A stretch of 64,000 bases of DNA from Candidatus Liberibacter europaeus (GTDB taxonomy: Bacteria; Pseudomonadota; Alphaproteobacteria; Rhizobiales; Rhizobiaceae). The stretch spans positions 1 through 64,000 of the forward strand of contig PSQJ01000001.1 in the NCBI GenBank assembly GCA_003045065.1, in the 5' to 3' direction. The stretch's first letter is position 1, and every line of letters starts with the position of its first letter. Both the position numbers and the translations under genes were made by a program. Below the pieces are notes generated by a model, which did no database searches, was not told where the DNA came from, and saw nothing but the letters and a program-made list of their open reading frames with translations. Below are positions 9,698 through 19,710 of the stretch, piece after piece.

Positions 9698-10300
9698 ATG
9701 GCTCACCGTTCCTATAATATTCCAAATATGCTCACCTATGGCCGTATCCTAGTGATACCATTGATAGTTTTATGCTTCTTTATTAACGAGATAGGTGGAT
9801 TTTCTAACCCACATCTAATGCGATGGACCGCTCTTTTTCTATTCACAATTGCTTCAATTACTGATTTTTTTGATGGGTATCTGGCAAGAATATGGAATCA
9901 AACCTCTAATATAGGACGTATGCTTGATCCCATAGCAGATAAGCTACTAGTGTCTTCAATTATACTATTAATGACAGCAGATGGCACAATTAACATATAT
10001 TCAATATGGGCATCCATTACAATTTTATGTCGAGAAATTATAGTATCTGGGTTACGTGAATATCTAGCAGAATTAAAAGTAGGTGTACCAGTTACACGCA
10101 TCGCAAGATTCAAAACTGTAATTCAAATGATCTCAATTGGATTTCTATTAGCGGGGCCTGCCTGCGAAGAGTGGTCATTTTACATTACACAAATCGGCAT
10201 CATATTTCTTTGGATTGCCGCAATTCTTACAATCTATAGCGGACACGATTATTTTAGGGTAGGACTAAAACACATAGATTCAAAATATGAGCAGGAGTAA
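9698..10300 (+). CDS. pgsA: CDP-diacylglycerol-glycerol-3-phosphate 3-phosphatidyltransferase
   Basis: Inner-membrane enzyme making phosphatidylglycerophosphate, the committed step to phosphatidylglycerol and cardiolipin. The CDP-alcohol phosphotransferase signature DGxxAR-x8-GxxxDxxxD is intact (FDGYLARIWNQTSNIGRMLDPIADK, about residues 57-82, read with two flanking residues). Several hydrophobic helices follow, and 200 aa is the usual length. AAGAG before the ATG can serve as ribosome-binding site. Same strand as uvrC, 88 bp downstream; convergent with the DEAD-box gene. Confidence 0.95.
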   Translation: MAHRSYNIPNMLTYGRILVIPLIVLCFFINEIGGFSNPHLMRWTALFLFTIASITDFFDGYLARIWNQTSNIGRMLDPIADKLLVSSIILLMTADGTINIYSIWASITILCREIIVSGLREYLAELKVGVPVTRIARFKTVIQMISIGFLLAGPACEEWSFYITQIGIIFLWIAAILTIYSGHDYFRVGLKHIDSKYEQE

Positions 10301-10442
10301 CGTTTATAACGCGATATAATATTTAAATAAGATCGTAATTAATCACAAAAATAAAAGAAACAAATAGCTCTAGATATTCTATAGGGAAAATTCGCGATTG
10401 ATACTTTTAATATAATAAAAAGCCACTCCAAATCACATAAAT

Positions 10443-12164
10443 TTATCTATTAAATACTCTTTTGGACCTCTTAAATCTATTCTCAGTAGCACTGTCTTGA
10501 TGATTCACAAATCTAGAAGAATTAGATGATCTATGATTTTTAAAATCAGGCTTTATTCCATTCATGGATTTAATCTGAATCCCTTTATCCAACTTTACAG
10601 AACGACGCAAAAGTTTAGCGCCATCTGCTGAAATCTCTATAAAAGTCTGTTCAGGTTGTACACGAATTGCACCAATGCTATTCCGACTAATTCCACTGCC
10701 ACGACATAACATAGGTATCAGCCATCTAGGTTCAGCTTTCTGCTTACTACCTACCGAAAGAGAAAACCACGATGAATCTCTAAAATTATCACGCGAATTT
10801 TCCCTTGAAGACCTAAAACCACTTTGAATACGATCTTTTTCATAATTAAGGGAAATAGAATCCAATTTTTCAGGAGGACAACGACCTGCACTGTTAAGAC
10901 GCAAAAAACCGGCCGCTATCTTTTCAGGTGTATGTTGTGACAATAAGGCATCTACAATCTTCTTCTCACCTTCTTGAATAGGTGAGGTTAATGATGAGTC
11001 TTCAAGCATTCTCTGCGTATCTCGATCTAATATTTCCGCAGACGAAGGCACTTGATCCCAGACCACAGAAACATTTGCATCTCGAAACAAACGCTCAGCA
11101 CGACGCTGCATATTTTGAACAACAATAAAAACACTCTTGCCTTTGCGCCCTGCTCTACCTGTACGACCACATCGATGCAATAAAATATCAGGATTTGAAG
11201 ATAATTCAGCATGAATGACAAGATCAAGATCCGGCAAATCAATACCGCGAGCAGCAACATCTGTAGCTATACAAACACGAGCTCTTCCATCACGCATCAT
11301 CTGCAAAGCATTGCTACGTTCTTGCTGACTTAACTCTCCTGATAAAGCTACCACTTGAAATAAATGTTCTCCTAAAATCTTAGTAAACCTTGACACAGAT
11401 GCACGTGTAGAACAAAACACTATTGCATTTTTTGCTTCATGATATCGCAATATATTGACAATGGCATTATCTCTATCACTCATTTTTACCAATACTGCAC
11501 GATAATCTATATCACTATGTTGGCGATTTTCAGATGATACATTAATGCGTATGGCGTCTTTTTGATAATTCTTAGCCAAAGTCATAATAGTAGAAGAAAT
11601 AGTAGCGGAAAACATCAACATACGTCGTTTCTTTGGCGATGAATCAAGAATAAATTCTATATCGTCACGGAAACCCAAATCAAGCATCTCATCAGCTTCA
11701 TCAAGAATGACAGCCTTAAGGTTGGACATGTTTAAACCCTTGCCCCTAATATGGTCACATAACCTACCTGGCGTTCCAACTATGATATGTGATCCATTCT
11801 GCAAATCTCGACGCTCACGATGTAAGCTAACACCACCAATACAGACAGAAACAACAACGCCTGTTTTTTCATAAAGCCATGTCAATTCACGCCCAACTTG
11901 CATAGCTAATTCCCTAGTAGGAGCAATGGCAAGAGCTAAAGGAAACCCTGCAGGACCAAAACGATCATTGCCTTCTAAAAGATTTGAAGCTAAAGCCAAT
12001 CCAAAAGCTACAGTTTTTCCAGAACCAGTTTGAGCAGAAACTAAAAGATCCTTATCCCTTAAAGAGGGATCAAGAATAGATTTCTGAACTGGCGTTAAAG
12101 TGGAATAACCGCGTTCGGAAAGAGCCTCTCCTATAACCTTAGGAATATCTTCAAAAATTGTCAT
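10443..12164 (-). CDS. DEAD-box ATP-dependent RNA helicase (DeaD/DbpA type)
   Basis: Unwinds structured RNA; members of this group assist ribosome assembly, RNA decay or cold adaptation. Motifs in order: Q motif region, Walker A SAQTGSGKT, PTRELA, DEAD (VILDEADEMLDLGFRD), SAT (MFSATIS), and motif VI HRCGRTGRAGR. A basic, serine/arginine-rich linker follows. The C-terminus (about residues 455-530, WLIPMLCRGSGISRNSIGAIRV) matches the DbpA/CsdA RNA-binding fold, and a basic tail ends in KRSKRVFNR. At 573 aa it is a plausible full-length protein. It stands alone, with a 630-bp empty region upstream. Confidence 0.92.
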   Translation of the reverse strand: MTIFEDIPKVIGEALSERGYSTLTPVQKSILDPSLRDKDLLVSAQTGSGKTVAFGLALASNLLEGNDRFGPAGFPLALAIAPTRELAMQVGRELTWLYEKTGVVVSVCIGGVSLHRERRDLQNGSHIIVGTPGRLCDHIRGKGLNMSNLKAVILDEADEMLDLGFRDDIEFILDSSPKKRRMLMFSATISSTIMTLAKNYQKDAIRINVSSENRQHSDIDYRAVLVKMSDRDNAIVNILRYHEAKNAIVFCSTRASVSRFTKILGEHLFQVVALSGELSQQERSNALQMMRDGRARVCIATDVAARGIDLPDLDLVIHAELSSNPDILLHRCGRTGRAGRKGKSVFIVVQNMQRRAERLFRDANVSVVWDQVPSSAEILDRDTQRMLEDSSLTSPIQEGEKKIVDALLSQHTPEKIAAGFLRLNSAGRCPPEKLDSISLNYEKDRIQSGFRSSRENSRDNFRDSSWFSLSVGSKQKAEPRWLIPMLCRGSGISRNSIGAIRVQPEQTFIEISADGAKLLRRSVKLDKGIQIKSMNGIKPDFKNHRSSNSSRFVNHQDSATENRFKRSKRVFNR

Positions 12165-12794
12165 AATATAAATCTTCCAAACATTAAATCCAATGCTTTA
12201 CCACAGTCGACATATAATTCAAACATGCAATCAAATCCCCTTTAATATTCTAATAAATATTAAAAAAACAGCTCTTTCAAAACAAAACATTTAAATTCGA
12301 AAGAGCATAAATATCACCTGTAAAATTAAAATACGACTGATAAATAGTTATAACAAAGCATCAAATAACCTCACCTAAAAATACAAAACGATAAAAACCG
12401 CAAACACGGCTGTTTCGTAGCGAAATGATAAAAAATACAACTGTGGCAACAATCTTATAAAAACCCATAACCATACATCATCAGGAATTATAAAAATAAT
12501 CAAATTTTAAGGATATTCAACAGAATAAACAAATATGCACCACGTGATATGACACACAGCCACAAAGAATACGTGAAATTCTTTATCTAACACAGAAGCT
12601 ATTATGATTAGTGATATCTCTTTTGTCAATATCGCTAACGACAACTAAAATATGAAAAAACAAGCTAGCGATGCATTGCATGTTTAAAATGAAAAACAAT
12701 GCCACAATATTTACTATATTACATACAAAATCAATCAAATATAATTGTTATACATAGGCCTCACAATATCACTATAAAATCAGCAGACAATAAT
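12165..12794. other. 630-bp gene-empty spacer
   Basis: Between the helicase and aminotransferase genes (both minus strand). It contains no open frame with recognisable protein character in any frame I read, no tRNA-like fold and no obvious hairpin terminator. It should include the helicase promoter at its left end. It may be a decayed gene, but I could not identify a parent. Confidence 0.5.
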
Positions 12795-14009
<1,215 letters not shown>

Positions 14010-14137
14010 CTATCTTAAACAATCAATAACCCGCAAAAAATAAAACGATATACATAATAGCATGACCACAATGAATCAAACATAACGAAGTGGCCGCAAG
14101 ATATAATATCCTAGTAAAACCAATAAAATATGAGGCA

Positions 14138-14211
14138 TGGAGCGGGTAGCGGGAATCGAACCCGCGTATTCAGCTTGGAAGGCTGCTGCTCTACCACTGA
14201 GCTATACCCGC
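14138..14211 (-). tRNA. tRNA-Gly (UCC)
   Basis: Read on the minus strand, a full cloverleaf: acceptor GCGGGTA pairs with TACCCGC, D stem GCTC/GAGC, anticodon loop CTTCCAA (anticodon UCC), T loop TTCGATTC, discriminator U, and encoded CCA at 14138-14140. It lies 23 bp downstream of tRNA-Tyr and is probably cotranscribed with it. Confidence 0.97.
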
Positions 14212-14234
14212 GCATCAAAACAACACAATTGTGG

Positions 14235-14319
14235 TGGTGGAGGGAGTTGGATTTGAACCAACGTAGGATAAACCAACGGATTTACAGTCCGCCCCCTTTA
14301 ACCACTCGGGCACCCCTCC
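14235..14319 (-). tRNA. tRNA-Tyr (GUA)
   Basis: Minus strand, 85 nt including encoded CCA. Acceptor GGAGGGG pairs with TCCCTCC (one G-U). The anticodon stem-loop is CGGACTGTAAATCCG (anticodon GUA), there is a long class II variable arm, T loop TTCAAAT and discriminator A. It is the first gene of a tRNA-Tyr/tRNA-Gly pair, divergent from rlmB, as in other alphaproteobacteria. Confidence 0.97.
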
Positions 14320-14540
14320 CACACATACGCATAGTCAAGAAATATCAACTTAGATACATCATACCGCAGTTATTATATGGCTTCCAATAACATAACTGTC
14401 AACATAAGACATTTAAAAATAATCAAATTATTTTATAAATTGCATGAATATATATAAATTATCACTAAAATATATCTATAATACGTGCAGCGTAATATAC
14501 ACTCAGCAAAAATTTTATCTAGAAGGCGGGCCATACAATC

Positions 14541-15416
14541 ATGAATTCTATTTCACAAACAAGAGGAAAAACATCTGATGCTAAAAATTCTCACTATGCT
14601 AAACTTCGAAGAAATTATCGCGATAGAAAAAATTTAGGACATAATAATGGAACAACAAAAATTATTCAAAATCAAATTTCATCGCAAGAAAATAAGCTAT
14701 TATTATATGGAATTCATACTGTAAGAGCGGCGCTTAATAATCCTAAAAGACAAATCTTCCAATTAATTGCAACGCGTAATGCAATAGCAAACTTAAATTG
14801 TAATGAAGATTTACCTCATACCTTCCCTATCAAGATAGTATTACCACGAGAAATAGAAAAGATTGTTGGGAAAGACAATTCTCATCAAGGGGTTGTATTA
14901 GAAACAAAACCTTTGAGCTATCCAGAACTTGACACAATTCAGAAGAGCCAATTAATAATTGTACTGGATCAGGTTAATGATCCCCATAATGTTGGAGCCA
15001 TCTTACGATCAGCCGTCGCCTTTAAATGTGGAGCTATTATTACAACTAAACGACACAGTCCGAACGAATCAGCTGTACTTGCAAAATCAGCTTCCGGCGC
15101 ATTAGAACACATTCCTTACATACGTATTGGCAATTTATCAGATGCTTTGCAAAAAATTCATTCGTTTGGTTTTCAAACAATAGGACTCTCTTCAGAAAGC
15201 AACACATCTCTTGAGGAAACTCTTCAACACAATAAAATCGCTCTTATTCTAGGATCTGAAGGAAAAGGACTACGTCAAAAAACAGCGACTATAGTCAACT
15301 CAACAGCCAACCTTAACATACCTGGTCCAATCAAGTCTCTTAACGTATCCAACGCTTCAGCCATAGCTCTTTATATCACCCAAAACCATCTTAAAGCACA
15401 GTCCTTTCTAACATAA
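14541..15416 (+). CDS. rlmB: 23S rRNA (guanosine-2'-O-)-methyltransferase, TrmH/SpoU family
   Basis: Probably methylates the ribose of G2251 in the 23S rRNA P loop. After a basic N-terminal tail of about 50 residues comes the substrate-binding domain (LLYGIHTVRAALNN), then the SpoU knot: motif 1 VLDQVNDPHNVGAILRSA, motif 2 LILGSEGKGLR, motif 3 NIPGPIKSLNVSNASAIALY. At 291 aa it is slightly longer than E. coli RlmB because of the N-terminal tail, which is usual in Rhizobiales. It is divergent from tRNA-Tyr. Related methylases act on tRNA G18, so the exact target is an inference from the family and context. Confidence 0.88.
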   Translation: MNSISQTRGKTSDAKNSHYAKLRRNYRDRKNLGHNNGTTKIIQNQISSQENKLLLYGIHTVRAALNNPKRQIFQLIATRNAIANLNCNEDLPHTFPIKIVLPREIEKIVGKDNSHQGVVLETKPLSYPELDTIQKSQLIIVLDQVNDPHNVGAILRSAVAFKCGAIITTKRHSPNESAVLAKSASGALEHIPYIRIGNLSDALQKIHSFGFQTIGLSSESNTSLEETLQHNKIALILGSEGKGLRQKTATIVNSTANLNIPGPIKSLNVSNASAIALYITQNHLKAQSFLT

Positions 15417-16085
15417 TAAAAAGCACAAGATATAATTTACCGTTAGCATGTCTTTTGAGGGAAATATATGAAGTAAGTTACCTAATCCATAAAATTAAAA
15501 GTTCAATTACTCAGAAGAAAATCGTAATAAATAATGAGCAACTCATTAGTGAACAGCGTACAACTTATTGGAAGGATATGGTACAAAACTTTTAATCCAC
15601 TTGGGTTTATTATTTGACCCCCATCTCATCTTCTCCCATATTTAGCTCAATTTTTCACGGTTATATTGTTCAAATTATTGTGTAATGGAAATATATACCA
15701 AATAAGAAAAATTATATCCGTCTTGAAATTCAATCTTCCAAAAGAAACTAGCATTCCTTTTTCTCCACACATCCTAAAAAATAAGGATAATATTGCTAAA
15801 ATACCTATAACTCAAATATTTATACCATATTATTATTTATGAAAACAAAAAGACAACAAATCAGTAGATAATTCACATACAATGCATCATCATGTAAGAT
15901 GAATGATATAATCCACTGAACATTTCGAGATTGATCAATTCAATAAATAATAAGACATGTTTCTTGTTAGTAGAAAAATCCAAATGATTGTTTACAAAAT
16001 GAATCATACAAGATTACTATCTTTATAGATTTTCTATAACAATGTATCAAATCAAAAAGTTTGTATTACTAAAAAAGGAAAAAAT
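15417..16085. other. 669-bp gene-empty spacer
   Basis: Between rlmB and hemA, both plus strand. Stop codons are dense in all frames and no protein family is recognisable. The right end must hold the hemA promoter. It may include remains of a lost gene, but no fragment is convincing. Confidence 0.5.
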
Positions 16086-17300
16086 ATGGATTTTGAAAAT
16101 TTTTTCAAAAATCAGATTGAAAACTTACACAACGAAAAACGGTATCGTATATTTACAGAGATTGAATACGGTCAGTATAAATTTCCTTATGCAATGTACA
16201 ATTCTATTGAAGGTTCAAAAAAGGTAACAATATGGTGTTGCAATGACTATCTTGGAATGGGAAAACATCCAAAAATTATAGAATCGACAAAAAAAACTGT
16301 TGATAATTGTGGTGTTGGATCGGGAGGAACCAGAAATATTTCAGGGAATCACCACTATCATGTAATGCTTGAGAAAGAATTATCGGATCTCCATGGCAAA
16401 GAATCTGCTCTTATATTCAGTTCTGGTTATATTGCAAATTGGGCTACTATAAGCACTCTTTGCTCCCAAATTGAAAATATTATATGCTTTTCAGATTCTA
16501 ATAACCACGCTTCCATTATTGAAGGTATTCGTCATTCTCGATGTAGAAAAATTGTATGGAAACATAATGATCTAGATGACTTAGAAAAACATCTTGCCGC
16601 AACTAATCCTTCAATACCAAAAATCATTATATTTGAGTCAATTTATTCAATGGATGGCGACGTTGCACCGATTAAGCAAATATGCGATCTCGCCGAAAAA
16701 TATAACGCTATAACCTATGTAGATGAAGTCCATGCGGTTGGAATGTATGGAGAACGAGGTGCTGGTATATCTGAGCGTGAAGGAATCATGGATCGCCTGA
16801 CGATAATCTCAGGAACGCTTGCAAAAGGATTTGGAGTATTAGGGGGCTATATTGCTGCATCTGCCAATTTATGCGATTTCATACGATCATTTGCTTCTGG
16901 ATTCATTTTCACAACGTCCTTACCACCAGCTATCTCTAGTGCTGCTTTAACATCAATCAAACACCTAAAAGAAAATAATGGTGAAAGAATACTTCATATG
17001 CAACGTGTCAAACAACTCCGTGAAGCTCTTGAAAAGACGAATATTCCTTATATACATAATTCAAGTCACATTATCCCAGTCATGGTTGGTGATGCTAAAA
17101 AATGCAAATGGATCTCTGATATGTTGCTGGAAGATTATGGTATTTATATACAACCAATCAATTATCCAACTGTTGCACGAACAAAGGAAAGATTACGAAT
17201 AACCCCCACTCCTTTACACACAGATTATGATATTAAATATTTAGTCTCAAGCCTAGAATGTCTTTGGTTAAAATATGAATCAATGCAAACAATCACCTAA
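16086..17300 (+). CDS. hemA: 5-aminolevulinate synthase
   Basis: Condenses glycine and succinyl-CoA to 5-aminolevulinate, the first step of heme synthesis by the C4 (Shemin) route, which is characteristic of alphaproteobacteria. A PLP-dependent alpha-oxoamine synthase of 404 aa, the normal length. Visible are [12 protein letters not shown] near the start, the glycine-rich [14 protein letters not shown], the PLP aspartate region [12 protein letters not shown], and the catalytic lysine K247 in [18 protein letters not shown] lies about 6 nt before the ATG. With hemW further right it shows that this reduced genome keeps heme-related functions. Confidence 0.97.
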   Translation: MDFENFFKNQIENLHNEKRYRIFTEIEYGQYKFPYAMYNSIEGSKKVTIWCCNDYLGMGKHPKIIESTKKTVDNCGVGSGGTRNISGNHHYHVMLEKELSDLHGKESALIFSSGYIANWATISTLCSQIENIICFSDSNNHASIIEGIRHSRCRKIVWKHNDLDDLEKHLAATNPSIPKIIIFESIYSMDGDVAPIKQICDLAEKYNAITYVDEVHAVGMYGERGAGISEREGIMDRLTIISGTLAKGFGVLGGYIAASANLCDFIRSFASGFIFTTSLPPAISSAALTSIKHLKENNGERILHMQRVKQLREALEKTNIPYIHNSSHIIPVMVGDAKKCKWISDMLLEDYGIYIQPINYPTVARTKERLRITPTPLHTDYDIKYLVSSLECLWLKYESMQTIT

Positions 17301-17425
17301 AAAGACAAATCATTGAATTAACACTAATATTGGAATTAAGAATTAGTTTTTAATTTGAAATAAAATCATGAATGTGATGCGCATAATAGTAGAGAAAATA
17401 TAATTCTTACAAAATACAAAAATTA

Positions 17426-19267
17426 TCAAATTGGAGAGACAGAATCTAGCAACCACGACATGACTTTTTTATCATCTATAAGCGGTGCAAGTATTTTATA
17501 TATACATTGGTGATAATCATTTATCCATGTTTTCTCCTCATGTTTAAGAAGTTCAGTCAACATCAGTTTTTTATCTATCGGACATAAAGTGAGAGTTTTG
17601 AAACCAAGCATCAAACATTCTCCACAATTAATATTTTCTGGATTAGAAATATAAAGAGCATTCTCAATACGAATCCCAAAATCATCACATCTATAATAAC
17701 CAGGTTCATTTGAGATAACCATCCCAGGAAGAAGTATCTGTTGATTCGTTCTAGAAATACCTTGAGGACCTTCATGAACGGATAAAAAAGAACCAATTCC
17801 ATGCCCAACGCCATGAGAAAAATCTGATCCAGCTTTCCATAAAAAAACGCGCGCTATACTATCAAGATCACAACCACGTGTTCCTTGTGGAAATCTTGCA
17901 GTTGAGATAGCTATCATTCCTTTCAATACCAATGTAAAAAAATACTTCTTTTCGTTATCCACATTACCAATAGCTATTGTTCTGGTGATATCTGTTGTGC
18001 CATTGACATATTGCCCTCCCGAATCCAGCAACAACAATTCCCCATCCTGTAAAAATCTATTACTTTGGTTAGTAACGTGATAGTGAATAATAGCAGCATG
18101 AGGTCCAGAAGCAGATATAGTATTAAAAGAAATATCTCTAAGATGATTATTCATCTTACGACCTATTATTTCACGGAAACTTTCCAACTTTTTCACGACA
18201 TCTATCTCAGTAATCTCTCCAATCTTTTGTGAATCAAGCCATGAAAGAAAATAAACCATAGAAATTCCATCTTGGATATGAGCTGATATCATACCATCAA
18301 TTTCAGTTTTATTTTTTACAGATCGTAACAAATAGGAAGGATCTAAACCCTCAACAATAATCCCATCTCCTTGAGAAATTACATTGAACAAGCGATAAGG
18401 AATCCACTTAGGATCAATAAGAATAGGTATTTTATTTAATGCTATAGTAGTTAAACGTGAATCGATCTCATTTAGATCCAATATCACCGCCACTGACGAT
18501 AAAAAATCACTTACTTCTCTATCAACACTGCCCTTATCAATAAAAATTTCAGATTGACCATTTGCATACACAATAGCTCGAGACAATGGATACGGCGTAC
18601 ATGGAACATCAAATCCACGAATGTTAAAAATCCATGCCACGGAAGCGGGATCACATATCAAAACCGCCTCTACCTCTTTAACTACAAGCTCAGAACAAAC
18701 TTCTTTTACCTTTTCTTCGACAGACTTGCCAGCATAAGATATATCATGAATCTCAATCTTACGTTTTAATTGCTTAGGACGATCTTGCCATAAGGAATCA
18801 ATAGGATTACTCGATAAATCAACGATCATCCCTCCTATCTTACTTAATGCGTTTTGCAAAACACTCACTTCAAAAGCTGAATGTAACCATGGATCAATAC
18901 CTAGGCGAAGATTTGAAGGAGCATTGTTAGAAATCCATACATGCAACGGTTCAACTGTTATATTTTTTATATCAAATAAATTAGTATCAATTTCCTGTCT
19001 GACTTGAATAATATAACGCCCATCAACGAAGATGGTCGCTTGTTGTCGCAATACAATAGCTATTCCCGCCGATCCTGTAAAACCTGTAAGCCATGCAAGT
19101 CTTTCAGAATAAGCAGCGACAAATTCACCCCTATATTCGTCTGCACGCGGAACAAGAAAGGCGTCAATCCCTAATTTATCAAAACAAGATCGCAGATTTT
19201 GCAACCTACAAAAAGTATTATCTTTAGTTGATTGCAAATTAAAAGATTGAAACATACTGTTCTCCAA
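17426..19267 (-). CDS. pepP: Xaa-Pro aminopeptidase (M24B, aminopeptidase P)
   Basis: Removes the N-terminal residue from peptides with proline at position 2; cytosolic and dimetal-dependent. It is the long 613-aa form with two creatinase-N-like domains before the C-terminal pita-bread domain. Metal ligands can be placed: aspartates in LLLDSGGQYVNGTTDITRT, histidine in GVGHGIGSFLSVHEGP, and glutamates in SNEPGYYR and GIRIENALYI. The C-terminal cap LLDSVSPI is also typical of the long eukaryotic/alphaproteobacterial type. Convergent with hemA. The ATG is followed by ENSMFQSF; a second ATG four codons in is an alternative start. Confidence 0.93.
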   Translation of the reverse strand: MENSMFQSFNLQSTKDNTFCRLQNLRSCFDKLGIDAFLVPRADEYRGEFVAAYSERLAWLTGFTGSAGIAIVLRQQATIFVDGRYIIQVRQEIDTNLFDIKNITVEPLHVWISNNAPSNLRLGIDPWLHSAFEVSVLQNALSKIGGMIVDLSSNPIDSLWQDRPKQLKRKIEIHDISYAGKSVEEKVKEVCSELVVKEVEAVLICDPASVAWIFNIRGFDVPCTPYPLSRAIVYANGQSEIFIDKGSVDREVSDFLSSVAVILDLNEIDSRLTTIALNKIPILIDPKWIPYRLFNVISQGDGIIVEGLDPSYLLRSVKNKTEIDGMISAHIQDGISMVYFLSWLDSQKIGEITEIDVVKKLESFREIIGRKMNNHLRDISFNTISASGPHAAIIHYHVTNQSNRFLQDGELLLLDSGGQYVNGTTDITRTIAIGNVDNEKKYFFTLVLKGMIAISTARFPQGTRGCDLDSIARVFLWKAGSDFSHGVGHGIGSFLSVHEGPQGISRTNQQILLPGMVISNEPGYYRCDDFGIRIENALYISNPENINCGECLMLGFKTLTLCPIDKKLMLTELLKHEEKTWINDYHQCIYKILAPLIDDKKVMSWLLDSVSPI

Positions 19268-19710
19268 AACAAATATTAAGTATTATAATAATGAATTAAA
19301 ATAAAAAAAATAAGTAAGAAATTCATGCTTATAGATAATTATATTTGTTGACGTAATTGTCGAAAAAAGATCCTGTTAATAGAATGATTGAAGAAAATAC
19401 CGATTTTATTGAAATAATTTATGGTAATAAATTAAATAAATTTAACAATTGCTGCAACCAACATATCATTACCTATACACCGAATAGCCACTGATATTAA
19501 TCTACTCGTGTACTGCAAAGGCTATGAGAAAATATATCCTCAATAACCGGATGAAAAACGTCTTTTTTCATTATTAGATGAGAAGATATTTTGTGGAAAA
19601 CTATGATCATTAATTTTTATCTCTATATTTAAATAAACTGATTACATTTCAGAAGTAAATTATTAACCGATTTTTACTATTATCACTTTTAAAAGAGAAA
19701 ATTAACCTTA
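19268..19710. other. 443-bp divergent spacer between pepP and the FtsK-type gene
   Basis: AT-rich, with no gene seen. I specifically looked for membrane-helix coding sequence that could be a detached FtsK N-terminus and found none on the plus strand. Confidence 0.55.

Noticed and set aside
14130..14390. 86-codon plus-strand open frame reading AGSGNRTRVFSLEGC
   Set aside because: It is an antisense translation across the tRNA-Gly and tRNA-Tyr genes, a well-known false-positive protein pattern.
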